NCBI GenBank assembly: GCA_030737875.1
Contig: CM060912.1
Location: 456,634,310 to 456,698,309, forward strand
DNA: 64,000 nt
Direction: 5' to 3'
Origin: Allium sativum
Taxonomy: Eukaryota; Streptophyta; Magnoliopsida; Asparagales; Amaryllidaceae
Shown here: one piece after another, positions 46,701 to 59,088 of the stretch
How the letters are laid out: the number at the start of each line of letters is the position of its first letter
Position numbering within the stretch: the first letter of the stretch is position 1
Program-made: the position numbers and the translations under genes
Notes under the pieces: model-generated
What the model saw: the letters and a program-made list of their open reading frames with translations, nothing else
Databases searched by the model: none
Told to the model about the DNA's origin: nothing

Positions 46701-49251
46701 TGTGACGGCCCGCCCCACACCAGCCCACATTTCGCCTGAAATGCGCTGTGTCGATGTCCAACCAGCACGGGACGATCGTCAAATGAAAGGAAAAAGGAAG
46801 GGATCAACAAAGAACCTGTAGTATATCTCACAGCGCATTGAACAAAATATAATAATAACATAACTTGATATAAAACAGGTGAGACAGTGCATAAGCTGAA
46901 AACTAAACCATCATAGCAGCGGAAAGATTCAAAATTCTACTCATGATCTAAACCATCATTATTACAACTTTAAAAACTGTCTCTAAAGCAAAATAGGAAG
47001 GTACACTACTAATGCCCAAAGTAGTGACCAGCAAGAACACAGGGAGTATATATGGGAATAATACGTGTAAGCCTCCTGCTCGTCTCCGGACAGCTACTCG
47101 TGCATAACCAGCTAACCTGTCTCTAGTCTGCTCGTTTAGGAGCTCCCAAAGTAATAAGAAGAGACATAAAACTTTGGGTTAGACAAAAGTTTGGTATGAG
47201 CGATAAGCAGCAAAACAGAACAATAACAGGTATACATAACCATAACTGGACCTTGACATGCAACCAAAAAGTTAGCACAACAGGATGTACAATACTCTAA
47301 GGTGACACTAACACATGGTGTAAAAATAATGGGGAGGGGTGTACATGTCATGGTGATAGCAATCATCAAACATAGAAATCATCCTCACATCTCTTACTCA
47401 GTGTGTAAAGTATACGATATCCACCACTTTGATCACCCAATTCTTTGTTACGATCACTCTTCCCCATGGAGTCATGACAACTCCACTGCACTGATCCGTA
47501 ACCACTAATACTTTGCTATGTCCACTCTACCCCATGGAGTCATGACAACCCCACTGCACTGGCTTATAAGCCTGCTACGATCACTTTGCCCCATGGAGTT
47601 ATGACAACTCCACTGCATTGATCTATAGCCAATATCTGTCTCTCAGTGGTGAGTCAAAGCTATAGACATCGATGACCCCTTTGCATACGTCCCGCATCAA
47701 AGTCCAACTTATGAAGTTAACTCGTTGGCTCCCACCTGGATCCTGAGTTCTAACTTCTCACATGGACTTCCTTTGCATCTCGGGTTTTGTTCTTCTCCGG
47801 ATCGGTTCGGTCTTTCTTCTCATCTTTGGTTTGGTTCGGTCATGACTACCCTTTTCCCTGGCGGTTCGGTTCGGTCCTCCTGAGGTGATTCCACATCGGA
47901 TCAGTTCTAATACCTCGTCCGGGTCGGGTCGTGGTCATCGCATGGGTTTGGGTCGAGCATCCTCCCACTTGGTGCGGATCGTGACTCCAGGCTTCGTGGC
48001 TTCACCAGCGGTTCGGGCTCGTGGTGATACTCTGGTTCGGGCTCGTGGTGATGCTCCGATTCGGGTCGAGCCTCCATCACCGGTTCGTGAAAGGTGGTTC
48101 GGGTCAGAGAGCTTCAGGTGCGAGTAGTTCATGGGCTCCTGGTCAGATCAGTTCATGATGCATACGTTGGGTCGGGTTGGGACACACACTTCACGAGTGG
48201 GGGGGAGGGATCCGATCCGATCCGGTCCAAATTCCTGCAACTTTTCCAATAAGCTATTTACGCCATACGATGGCGTTTTCGACCATTCTAACTTAACTAT
48301 TCAATCACAAAGCATTCCAAGTAGTAATAGCAACATGCACAATCAACCATAAACACCAAAACAACAATATGACATGTTTATATGGATCAAACATACCCAA
48401 AACCCATGTTTTCCCCTTAATCCCCTTAATCATGACTTGACCATATGATTAGCAAAACATATCCAAATTAACCCAAATTTCTATCAGAGCCCTAAAATAA
48501 TATTTAATAATTTTTTTTCATATTTTTCCAGAATTTTATCATGCATAATTTCGCTAATTAACACTAATCACCCCTAGTTAGCCGTAATTAGTGAAAAACA
48601 ATGCAAATCACTCACTTTAGCCACAAATAAAACTTTAGATCTAAAACTCTACTGTTGTGGGTCGAATCCCTATGCAACACAACAACTCCAACTCTGATTT
48701 GGTGTTGATTTTCCTTGATTTGATGTTGATTAGGCTAATATATGCTTAAACAGTGATTTGGGGGTGATTTAGAAGGTGGAGGTCATTGTTAGGGTTGAAG
48801 AGAGGTAAGTGGCAGTTGAGGAAATGAAAAACAAATTGTTTCCTAACTGATTTCAGCCTCCCTATAACCCTAATCCCGAAATGGGTTATGGGCCTAGCTG
48901 CTAATCACCATAATTAGGCCCGATTAAGTAGTTTTTCACCTTCCAAACCTTATTTCAGCCATATCTCCCAAACGGAAAGTCCGTTTGGCTAATGTGACCA
49001 CTCTACGGAAAGGTAAACCATCATCCAATTCCAATGGAAGTGGTTTCAGATAAAAACTCCTTACCAATCAAAATTTATAGGCAAAACAAGATTCGTCAGG
49101 GTCAAAACAGTCATTTAAAAATGGGCAAAAATCGTGAACATGGGAAATGACCCCAATAGTCGTTCCCCAAAGTTACACGACTACACGACCTTATACGAAA
49201 ATGAAATAAATATTCTATGATCCTCCGATGCATAGAATGTGGGTCGTTACA
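46701..49251 (-). repeat. D 3' LTR (left copy)
   Basis: Left edge TGTGACGGCCCGCC; minus-strand start TGTAACGACCCACATTC at 49251. It contains a triplicated unit with small hairpins (47449-47640), H7 (47145-47178), a GC-rich part with repeated GGTTCGGGCTCGTGGTGAT (about 47880-48120), and the donor-like AAA|GTGAGT at 48615. Confidence 0.93.
47449..47640 (-). repeat. Three 59-68-bp units with TGGAGT/ACTCCA hairpins (D left LTR)
   Basis: Units start near 47449, 47517 and 47576; each contains CCCATGGAGT(C/T)ATGACAAC(T/C)CCA, where TGGAGT pairs with ACTCCA around a 7-nt loop. In unit 2 the change to ACCCCA still pairs on the sense strand as a G-U wobble. The right LTR has the same three units at 54671-54852. 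Confidence 0.7.
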
Positions 49252-49263
49252 TTCTCCCTCCTT
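49252..49263 (-). other. D polypurine tract
   Basis: Minus strand AAGGAGGGAGAA directly before the 3' LTR, preceded by GGTGAAATTTCTT, a decayed form of the GGGACGAAATT block. Confidence 0.85.
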
Positions 49264-49420
49264 AAGAAATTTCACCCCCAAAATTCCTTAACTAAGAAAC
49301 AACAATGGGTCCCGCATGTCTATTATTCATTTGCAACAATCAAACATACATAGCAACATAACAAGCCTACCCAAGCATGCAGTTTACTAACAAGCGGATA
49401 ACTAAATGGTCGTTAAAATC

Positions 49421-49615
49421 TTACCAGGCAAAGAGTTCTGGATACATCTTCCTTATGCTCTCCTCTGTTTCCCAAGTACAGTCATTCTCATTCTCGCCCC
49501 ACTGAACCTTGACCAGTTTCATCGCCTTCCTTCGAAGTTGCTTCGTGTCATACTCGACACTACGGATCGGCCTGACGTTCCCAACCACCTCGTGTTCTAC
49601 TTCGATGTCATCCAA
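49421..49615 (-). pseudogene. D chromodomain-like C-terminus of integrase
   Basis: The last 60 or so residues of the polyprotein, ending at a TAA at 49421-49423. The pattern VKVQWGENENDCTWE followed by EESIRKMYPELF matches the chromodomain-type tail of Tekay chromoviruses, which directs integration to heterochromatin marks. It is in a different frame from the integrase core or separated by a stop at 49616, so it is broken here. Confidence 0.75.
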
Positions 49616-50628
49616 CTAATCCGGTGAAATTGTCATATCGGGGTCGTGCACGAACTTCCTTAACTGGGAAACATGAAATACGTTGTGAACTCCCGCCATC
49701 TTGTCAGGTAATTCAACTTTATATGCTAAATTCCCAACTTGTTCGAGATCTGGGAATGGACCAACAAATCTTGCTGTTAACTTGCCACTCCAACCAAATC
49801 GAATCACGCTCTTTAACAGAGAAATCTTGATAAACATCAAGTTGCCAATGGAGAATTTTGAATCTCTTCGCCTCTTATCTACATAACTCTTCTGCCTATC
49901 TTGGGCAGCCTTCATTTGATGTTGGATAACCTTGATCCTATCTGAAGTTTCTCTTATCACATCTGGCCCAAGCATGAATTTCTCATCGGTTTCCAACCAA
50001 CATGATGGTGAGCTGCACGGTCTTCCGTACATAGCTTCAAATGGAGCCATACCAATACTAGACTGATAACTATTATTATATGCGAATTCAACCAGATGTA
50101 AATGGTCATCCCATGACCCTCCAAAATCTAATATGCAAGCTCTTAAGAGATCTTCTAATACTCGATTCACCCTCTCTATTTGACCGTCGGTTTGAGGACG
50201 GTACGCGGTACTGAGATGTAATTCTGACCCTAAAGCCTCTTGTAAGCTCTTCCAAAATCCACTAGTAAACAACGGATCTCGGTCGCTCACAATGCCTTTG
50301 GGTATTCCATGAAATCTCACTACCCACTTCATATACAGTTCTGCTAACTTAGCTGATGTTCTATTCGACTTGACGAGTATAAACCTTGCACTCTTGGTTA
50401 ATGGTCCACAATCACTCATATGCTATCATGGCCCGATCTAGTCCTCGATAACCCATCAATGAAATCCATTGAGACTTGTTCCCATTTCGATTCTGGAATT
50501 TCCAGTGGTTATAGAAAACCACTAGGCTTCTTTTGCTCGGCTTTAACTAGCTGGCAATTCATGCATTTGGATATAAACTTCCCAACGTCTCTCTTCATGC
50601 CTTCCCAGTAGTAGATCTGCTTCATGTC
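49616..50628 (-). pseudogene. D integrase core, broken
   Basis: Integrase inserts the cDNA into the genome. The HHCC zinc part is around 50560-50680 (HHSKLTIHPGG, then CMNC), interrupted by stops. The core frame 50419-49616 is open over 267 residues and keeps the second Asp (SDRDPLF) and the Glu (TDGQIERVN) of the DDE triad; the first Asp lies upstream near 50465 in the segment with stops. GMAPFEAMYGRP and the FVGPF/VFHVSQLRK C-terminal motifs are present. Stops near 50420 and 50510 make it non-functional as read. Confidence 0.88.
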
Positions 50629-51003
50629 TCAATATATTTTGTTACCACCGGGATGTATAGTCAGTTTCGAGTGATGGCATTCTATAAGTACTTCATCTCT
50701 CAATCCATTCACGTTGGGTATAACCAGCCTCTCATTCTTTTGAATCTGTCCTTCTCGATCAAGTCCATATTTGTTCGTTGCCTCACCGTCGATACCCACC
50801 TCTATCTTGGAGATGATTTCTAATAGATTGGGATCGTCCCACTGACTGGAACCAATATATTCAATCAAGGTGGGTCTGACCGTCAAACTTGCTAACATTT
50901 CCGGATCCAATTCGCACTTTAGTCTGAAATCATACCCAGCGATGTACTCCAGTTGCTTCCATTCTGGAAACATAGCCCCTAAACTGGCATGTCTCCTACT
51001 CAA
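50629..51003 (-). pseudogene. D RNase H to integrase linker with start of HHCC domain
   Basis: 124-residue open stretch. It follows the DALSRR motif, which ends the RNase H/linker in plant Ty3 elements, and finishes with ECHHSKLTIHPGGNKIY of the integrase zinc domain. A TAG lies just upstream (near 51024) and a TGA just downstream. Confidence 0.8.
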
Positions 51004-51024
51004 TGCATCGGCTACCGCATTGCC

Positions 51025-51303
51025 CTATCCTGGTGTATATGCGATATCGAAATCATAGAAAGCCAAGAATTCTAACCATCTTTGCTGTCGAAGATTTAGA
51101 TCCTTCGGAGAGAAGAGATACATTAATGACTTATGATCGGTAAACAATTCGAATCTTTCTCCCAAGAGATAAACGATCGCTGCCAATTTGAAATCATGGG
51201 TAGGATATCTTTTCTCATGCGGTTTCAGTTGCCGACTAGCGTAAGTTATGACTCTTCCTCCTTGCATCAGTACAGCACCTAGCCCGGTACCACAGGCATC
51301 TGT
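51025..51303 (-). pseudogene. D RNase H, broken
   Basis: RNase H removes the RNA strand after reverse transcription. The [14 protein letters not shown] motif, with the catalytic Asp, sits at about 51255-51300, directly after a TAG that separates it from reverse transcriptase. The 80-residue open part continues with [30 protein letters not shown] and RWLEFL. Complete apart from the bounding stops. Confidence 0.85.
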
Positions 51304-52149
51304 CTATACTGTGATCTCTTCATTCTCTTTAGGAATGACTAATACTGGCGCACGCATCAACTTTTCCTTTAGACTCTTGAATGCATTTTCACACCTTTCG
51401 TCCATAATGAAAGCTTGATTCTTCTTGGTCAACTGAGTTAACGGTTTCGCTATCTTGGAGAAGTCTTGGATAAACTTACGATAATATCCAGCTAATCCCA
51501 AGAAACTTCTTACATCTGTTGCATTCTTGGGCGTAGACCAATCTTGTACCATAGCCACCTTCGTAGGGTCCATGGCAATACCATTCTCTGAAACAACATG
51601 GCCCAAGAATCTCACTTCCCTCCTCCAGAAGTGACACTTAGAAAACTTTGCTTTCAATTGGTGTTTTCTCAATACCACCATCACTACTCTCAAATGTTCC
51701 TTGTATTCTTTCTTTGTCCTCGAATAAACAAGTATATCGTCCCCGAACACAAGAACAAACTTATTCAATTGATCTCGGATTACTCTATTCATAAGATCCA
51801 CAAAATATGCTGGTGCATTGGTCAACCCGAATGGCATAACCAACCACTCATAGAATGCAGACGGCGTCCGAAATGCTATTTTAGAAATACTCTCAGCTGC
51901 TACTCGGAGCTGATGAAATCCTGTCGCGAGGTCCAATTGGGAGAACACTCTTGCCCCCACCAGTTGATCAAACAAATCATCTATCCGTGGAAGAGGATAC
52001 TTATTCTTTCTAGTCACTTTATTCAACTCGCGATAGTCCACACATAAATGAAGGGAACCATCTGCCTTCGTAGCAAATACAACTGGTGCTCCCCACTCGG
52101 AGGCACTCCTTCGGATAAATCCCTTCTTTAAAAGATCGCTTACTTGCAC
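51304..52149 (-). pseudogene. D reverse transcriptase, nearly complete open frame
   Basis: 281 residues with the full Ty3 reverse transcriptase layout: [68 protein letters not shown], then [10 protein letters not shown] and [13 protein letters not shown] in the connection. The catalytic Asp pair is present, but the residue before it is Gly where Ile, Val or Met is usual. Upstream, a TGA near 52160 (probably from CGA) and another near 52245 break the link to protease. The start at 52149 is only where the open stretch begins, since pol is made as a polyprotein. Confidence 0.9.
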
Positions 52150-52262
52150 CCCGAGCTCTCACTGCTCCCTTAGCGCCATACGACGAAGTGGCATTACTAT
52201 AGGTCTGGCATCTTTCACTAAATCAATACGGAACTCAATCTCTCAGTGTGGTGGAAGTCTGG

Positions 52263-52694
52263 TCACTTCCTCAAAGATATCCAGATACTGGTCAGCAACG
52301 GGAACCCTTGATAACTCGTCCTACGGGATCTCGAGGGAATTAGAAAAATAGCCATCACCTCATCACTAGGTAGGCCACCAAACACTACCCTCTTCCCATC
52401 ATCCACCCTAATAGTCACCGAAAATCCCTCACATTCTACCACCACCAAATATCTTTGGAGCCAATCGACTCCCAAACTAATGCCAAACCCAGTAAAGCCC
52501 AAAACAAAGCAATCACAAGCAAACATACATCCATGACTCGATAAGACCAAATTTGGACAAATCATACTAAGGCTAGTCGAAACACCAATTGGGTTCTTCA
52601 CAACTAAAGGTCTATTGACTATCTCGGGTTCCAATTCCAAGCTATCTACCAGGTCACTAGATATGAAGGAATGGGAAGCCCCAGTATCAAACAA
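52263..52694 (-). pseudogene. D aspartic protease, broken
   Basis: Retroviral-type protease that processes the polyprotein. Active-site motif MFDTGASHSFIS near its start and the second conserved motif GISLGVDWLQRY about 70 residues on. The first residues follow a stop near 52697. After about 52320 the frame drifts, and the expected link (DIFEEV, LPPH) to reverse transcriptase reads in another frame, so a frameshift lies around 52300-52330. Confidence 0.85.
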
Positions 52695-52810
52695 TACTCA
52701 AACAGGAATATCATAAATAGAAAGCATACCGTGAATGACGACATTCTTTCCTTTCTCCACCGCAATTGGGTCATTCGACGGAGAAGGAACATCATTAATA
52801 GCATATGCTT

Positions 52811-53721
52811 TCACAGTATGCTTCTCTTTAGGGGTTGTACACATTTATCCTTGTGATGTCCCACTTGGTCGCAGTTGAAGCACTTTCTATCCGCTGGCTT
52901 TGCTCGACATTCTTTGGCATAGTGGCCCTTCTTGCCACAGCTAAAGCACTCAACATATTTCTTATCTTTCTTTTTCTGACCATCCTCGGTCTGACTCTGC
53001 TTCCTTTTATTCTGAGAATTAGTCTTGCTTCCACCGCTTTCCTGCGGCTTTGGTCCCTCTGCAGATGCAACAACAACTTCGGCCTTGGGCTTAGGATAAA
53101 GGATCTTTGATCTCAATGCTTTCCCAACAATCAATTCAAAAGTCTCATCAATATTGTTTATAAGCCTTTCCCCCAAGTACTGATCTAAGCCTGTTATGAA
53201 CTTCTCATTCTTCTTCTCGGGAATGTCAATAAGAGATAATCCATACTTCGATAAAGAATCGAACTTAGCAATATACTCTGAGACTGCCCTACCATTCTAC
53301 TTAAGCTCCAAGAACTTCCTAAACAATTCTGATTTCTGAGCAGTTGGGATAAACTTATCACTGAATCGGGCCTTGAACTGATCCCAAGTAACTTGATCCT
53401 CAGGGGTAGCTGCCTTAATAGCATTCCACCAATTCATAGCTCGTCCTTGTAGTTGACGGGATGCTAGCTTCCTCTTCATCGCGTCTTCGATTCCCAGGTC
53501 CTCGAAGATACGCTCACAACTAGAAAAGTGTAGTCCTTACAGAGCTTGGCGAAATCGGCCCTAGGCGCCTGCACTGCTGCACCACCACCATTTGCAGCAT
53601 TAGGAGCTGCACTCTGAACATCCCTAAGCATCTCTCTCATGAAGTCAGTGAACATTTTCCTCATATCAGGAGCATTCTGATTATTGGCTCATGAACCAGT
53701 ATTCCTCGTATATCGGCTCAT
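52811..53721 (-). pseudogene. gag: D gag with two zinc knuckles, broken
   Basis: The start ATG at 53721 lies eight bases after a 3' splice-site-like CTCCTTACAG. The tenth codon or so is a TGA (near 53690) consistent with CGA to TGA. The capsid part has the LQGRAMNWWNA and WDQFKARFSDKFIP motifs of plant Ty3 gag and is split over several frames (53664-53194). The nucleocapsid part (53176-52811) is open and has two intact CCHC knuckles, CFSCGKKGHYAKEC and CFNCDQVGHHKDKC, after a lysine-rich stretch. Confidence 0.88.
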
Positions 53722-53921
53722 CATTCAATCTGTAAGGAGAAAACGATTAACCAGCTCTTCAGTGGTGCCAGTGCAGTGCAAATCCATCCTTAGATATACT
53801 AATAGTATATATATAGCTTTTGAAAACCAAAATATCACAAATACGCGCTCTCATATACGTATTATCTCTCCTTGGTGTCTTTCTCTAGGTTAACTACGCA
53901 ACCTAGAGCTCTAATACCAAG
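53722..53921 (-). other. D leader: primer site and splice acceptor candidate
   Basis: Primer site, minus strand TGGTATTAGAGC (53908-53919), one change from the initiator tRNA-Met complement. The 3' splice-like CTCCTTACAG ends at 53730. The donor would be AAG|GTGAGT at 55862-55861 in the 5' LTR. Confidence 0.6.
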
Positions 53922-56498
53922 TGTGACGGCCCGCCCTACACCAGCCGACATTTCCCCTGAAATGCGCTGTGTCAATGTCCAACCAGCACGGGACGATCGT
54001 CAAATGAATGGAAAAAGGAAGGGATCAACAAAGAACGTGTAGTATATCTCACAGCGCATGGAACAAAATATAATAATAACATAACTTGATATAAAACAGG
54101 CGAGACAATGCATAAGCTGAAAACTAAACCATCATAGCAGTGGAAAGATTCAAAATACAGCTTATGATCTAAACCATCATTATTACAACTTTTAAAACTG
54201 TCTCTAAAGCAAAATAGGAAGGTACACTACTAATGCCCAAAGTAGTGACCAGCAACAACACAGGGAGGATATATGGGAACAATACGTGTAAGCCTCTTGC
54301 TCATCTCCGTACAGCTACTCGTGCATAACCAACTTACATGTCTCTAGTCCGCTTGTTTAGGAGCACCCAGAGTAATAAGAAGAGACATAAAACTCTGGGT
54401 CAGACAAAAGTCTGGTAAGAGCGATAAGCAGCAAAAACAGAACAACAACAAGTATACATAACCATAACTGGACCTGGACCTACAACAAAGAGTTAGCACA
54501 ACAGGATGTACAATACTCTAAGGTGACACGAATACATGGTGTTAAAAAAATGGGGAGGGGGTGTGCATGTCATGGTGATAGCAAACATCAAACACAGCAA
54601 TCATCCTCACATCTCTCACTCAGTGAGTTAAGTATACGATATCCACCACTTTGATCACCCAATTCTTTGTTACGATCACTCTGCCCATGGAGTCATGACA
54701 ACTCCACCACACTGATCCGTAACCACTAATACTTTGTTATGTCCACTCTGCCCCATGGAGTCATGACAACCCCATTACACTGGCTCATATCCCTGCTACG
54801 ATCACTTTGGCCCATGGAGTTATGACAACTCCACTGCACTGATCCATAGCCAATATCCATCTCTCAGTGGTGAGTCAAAGCTATAGACATCGATGACCCC
54901 TTTGCACACATCCCACAGCAAAGTCCAACTCATGAAGTTAACTCGTCGGTTCCCACCTGGATCCTGAGTTCTAACTTCACACTTGGACTTCCTTTGCATC
55001 TCGGGTTTTGGTCTTCTCCGGATCGGTTCGGTCCTTCTTCTCATCTTTGGTTTGGTTCGGTCATGACCAACGATTTCCCTGGCGGTTTGGTTCGGTCCTC
55101 CTTAGGTGATTCCACATCGGATCGGTTCGTGATACCTCGTTCGAGTCGGGTCGTGGTCATCGCATGGGTTTGGGTCGGGCATCCTCCCACTTGGCGTGGA
55201 TCGTGACTCCAGGCTTCGTGGCTTCACCAACGGTTCGGTTCGTGATCAACAACCCAGTTCGGGCTCGTGGTGATACTCTGGTTCGGGCTCGTGATGATGC
55301 TCCGATTCGGGTCGAACTTCCATCACCGGTTCGTGAAAGGCGGTTCGGGTCGGAGAGCTTTAGGTGCGAGTAGTTCGTGAGCTCCTGGTCGGATCAGTTC
55401 GTGATGCATATGCCGGGTCGGGTCGTGACACATACTTCACGAGTGGGGGGGGGGGGGGGGGGATCCGATCCTATCCGGTCCAAATTCCTGCAACTTTCCA
55501 ACAAGCTATTTACGCCATACGATGGCATTTTCAACCATTCTAACTTAACTATTCAATCACAAAGCATTCCAAATAGTTATAGCAACGTGCATAATCCACC
55601 ATATATACCAAAACAACAATAAGACATGTTTATATAGATCAAGCATACCCAAAACCCATGTTTTCCCCTTAATCCCCTTAATCATGACTTAACCATATGA
55701 TTAGCAAAACATGTCCAAATTAACCAAAATTTCTATCAGAACCTAAAATAATATTTAAGAATTTACATATTTTTCCAGAATTTTAACATGCATAATTTCG
55801 CTAATTAACACTAATCACCCCTAATTAGCTGTAATTAGTGAAAAACAATGCAAATCACTCACCTTAGCCACAAATAAATCTTTAGATCTGAAACTCTACT
55901 GTTGTGGGTCGAATCCTTATGCAACACAGCAGCTCCGACTCTGATTTGGTGTTGATTTGCCTTGATTTGATGTTGATTAAGCTAATATATGCTTAAACGG
56001 TGATTTGAGGGTGATTTAGAAGGTGGAGGTCATTGTTAGGGTTGAAGAGAGGTAAGTGGCGGCTGAGAAAACGAAAAATAAATCATTTCCTAACTGATTT
56101 CAGCCTCCCCATAACCCTAATCCAAAAATGGGTTATGGGCCTAGCTGCTAATCACCCTAATTAGGTCCGGTTAAGTTATTTTTCACCTTCCAAACCTTAT
56201 TTCAGCCATATCTCCCAAACGGAAAGTCCGTTTGGCTATTGTGACCACTCTACGGAAAGGTAAACCACCATCTAAATCCAATGGAAGAGGTTTCAGGTCA
56301 AAACTCTTTACCAATCAAAAGTTATAGGCGAAACAAGATTCGCTAGGGGCAAAAAAGTCATTTAAAAATTAGCAAAAATTGTGAACATAGGAAATGACCC
56401 CAATAGTCGTTCCCCAAAGTTACACGACTTCACGACCTCATACGAAAATGAAATAAATATTCTACGATCCTCCGATGCGTAGAATGCAGGTCATTACA
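53922..56498 (-). repeat. D 5' LTR (right copy)
   Basis: Starts (minus) TGTAATGACCTGCATTC at 56498; edge TGTGACGGCCCGCC at 53922. Same landmarks as the left copy: triplicated unit 54671-54852, H7 54365-54400, GC-rich repeat part 55000-55360. It has a run of about 20 G at 55444-55463, where the left copy has a short GGGGGGGAGGG. Confidence 0.93.
55444..55463. repeat. Poly-G run in D 5' LTR
   Basis: About 20 consecutive G; the homologous site in the other LTR (48198-48208) has 7 G, A, 3 G. The length may be partly a sequencing artefact. Confidence 0.8.
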
Positions 56499-59026
56499 AT
56501 GTCAGAGCTCAGAAAATATCTCAAAGCGGAATGGATAAAATATAATATAAATCAAAGTATAGCCTTACCGTATTAATAATAATGCCTAACCAGTATCCAA
56601 AGCTATAATGTCTCATGTCTCTGCCACAAATCTAACCTGCGAGTACGTTATGAGAAGAGGGTCAGTACACAAGTTCTGGTGGCTGGATTTAAACTATACA
56701 CTTTGGGTAATCCTACATATACCATTCAATCATATTTTCTTATTTATTAGGTTACTTGGGTTAACAACACTCAAGGCTTACACACATGTCGTACCCATTT
56801 ACTTCCCAGTGGGTTAACCTAATACAGTATATGTGTAACTACCCCCAATATTGAGGTATACCCCATGATGCCCCACTCGCACGGTCTCCAGTGTACCATT
56901 GGAATATATACAGTCCCTCATCCTATGTCATAGTGACGTACGGATAACAATATTATGTTCCGCATATATTTATCCTTACTATGCTACGTAATCGTACTGA
57001 CTGCCACCTTTGTTCGAATCAGAATCCATACCGGAGTAATGCCCTCAAGTCTGTGATACACCACCCAGAGAAAATATGCATGTATCTAGACTGTCCCTCG
57101 TACGTACCGTTAATTATAGCTCGATGCCTCAATCGCACGTCCTCTAATGTGCATCGAGTTCCATGGTCGGGTGATACAAGGAACACGAAACTCGGCCGGG
57201 AGCTTTTCCGTATCTGTACAGGCCCGTCTTTAAATAGCCTATATATACAGATATACCTAGGGTCTGTTTTCGTGGTGGCTATGGCCCCCCCTCGCCCCCC
57301 CCCCCCTCAACTAGTAAAGACTACAAGAGCTAAGCGACCACCCCAAATAACAACCAATCTAAACATCCATGTAGCATCTATCCTCAACCCCGTACCTCGA
57401 TAGTGAAAGGTGAAATGGTATCCTGGGTTTAGCTCTAGTCTTTCGCATCCCACTGGCTGTTGATAACGGATATCCGACGGTCTACTATCCTTGTTGGTTG
57501 TGACCCTCTCTTCCTCCTCGTGAGGCAACCGTTGAATCACCCTGGTGTCACCTCGTCACAACATTCTGACTACATAGCTACATCTGCCGTCAAGGCCCAC
57601 ACATCGAGTAGTTATGCACAGACCCAACCTCTGCAAGTACAACCTAAAACATCTGTCACCACACATAGGACTACTAGAAGCACCTTACGTACTTCAAGAA
57701 GCCACGTGCTTCCCCTTCCAGTCCCTTGGAGCCGTCAGAACAATCAGATGAATGTGCGCTCCCCTGGTGCTTTATAACACCTCGAGGATCTACCTCGTTG
57801 GGTTATTCACCCTCAACTGTACTGACTGGTCTAAGCGCCTTACTTTACCATGTTGTTAGACCTTATGTCTAGACATTCTTTTACGCGCTTACCTCACCTC
57901 ACCATGTTTCCAGTTTACATGGTTATTCCCATTCATATTGAATTCTTATTCAAATTACCAAGTTTCTCTTGCTTATTAATTTTAGTCATACAACTTAATC
58001 CATTTAGGTATATTAATAAGCTCACAATATGTTTTTCTCTAGATTGTGGCCCAAGGTCTATAATCTACAATCTCTTTTATATTCTTGTTTGATTTCATCA
58101 TTACAATAACATGTTTTACTTAATATGTAATTAAGTATTTCCAATTCACGTGCTTTCTAATTAACATGTCACTTACTATATATGATTAAATATAACTTAA
58201 TTCATTTCATAAGTTTCCCTCATTCATTTTTATTTAATCATAATTCCATTTTTCATTGTCAATACAAATTATCGTTGTTTACTTATTAACTTAGTTCTAT
58301 TAACTAAGGCCCATTAACAAGTTTCTCTACCCGTTTATTATAACCTATGTTATAATTTCCTCTTGTCCCCAGTATAAGCCTAAACATCCTTAACAACATG
58401 TTTCAGACTCCCAAGCTTACATACTACTCAATTTATAATTAAATACAATATATTCTCCCCTTTTTCTTAACTGGTTTCAAGTTTTCACCTTTACTGATTA
58501 CTTAATTTATAATTAAGTGTCCCTTAACTCAATTCACCAATTATCTCATCCCCTTATTTGTTTATTATAACATAATTTATAACATTCACTTGTCCCTAGG
58601 ACAAGTCTACCTATTATACAACATTTTCATTAATATTATTTATGTATAATAGGTTATTATCATTCCCCTTTAAACCATTTACTGTTGTAAACCATTATTC
58701 TTTATTCACTGTAATATATATTCCTTATTATATTAAGGAAAACACTTCATGCACCTCATCAGTTTGATAGAAGGAATCAATGATTTATTTTCATAACGTA
58801 TTCCCATCTAAATCCGTGGTAGCAAGTAATTTCTTTACTTTTCTTTATTTATTGTGGCTTACTTGCAACAACGTTTCCAGAAATAGGTCATTTAGGTAAA
58901 TACATCACTTTTCCTTCTTATCACACTAACTCAGTTCATTACATCTCTTCCTTTCTGAGTTAGAAATTTAATTACCATCATTGTCATTTATTCATATCTT
59001 GTTACACACACACACACAAATATATA

Positions 59027-59059
<33 letters not shown>

Positions 59060-59088
59060 ATGCACTAGACCTTTCACATTAAGCCTAC

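Larger units (their letters stand above)
46701..56498 (-). mobile_element. D: Tekay/Del-type chromovirus (Ty3/gypsy), minus strand, decayed
   Basis: 9,798 bp with ATGTC duplications (46696-46700, 56499-56503). LTRs 2,551 bp (left, 3') and 2,577 bp (right, 5'). The minus-strand order is gag, protease, reverse transcriptase, RNase H, integrase, chromodomain, the chromovirus order. All genes are present but interrupted by stops and frameshifts; several stops fit CGA-to-TGA or CAG-to-TAG changes, as expected from methylated-cytosine decay. It inserted into the 5' LTR of element C. Confidence 0.95.

Noticed and set aside
47880..48130. GC-rich open frames on both strands in the D LTR
   Set aside because: Produced by a repeated GGTTCGGGCTCGTG motif; they lie in the LTR and are not conserved in frame between LTR copies.
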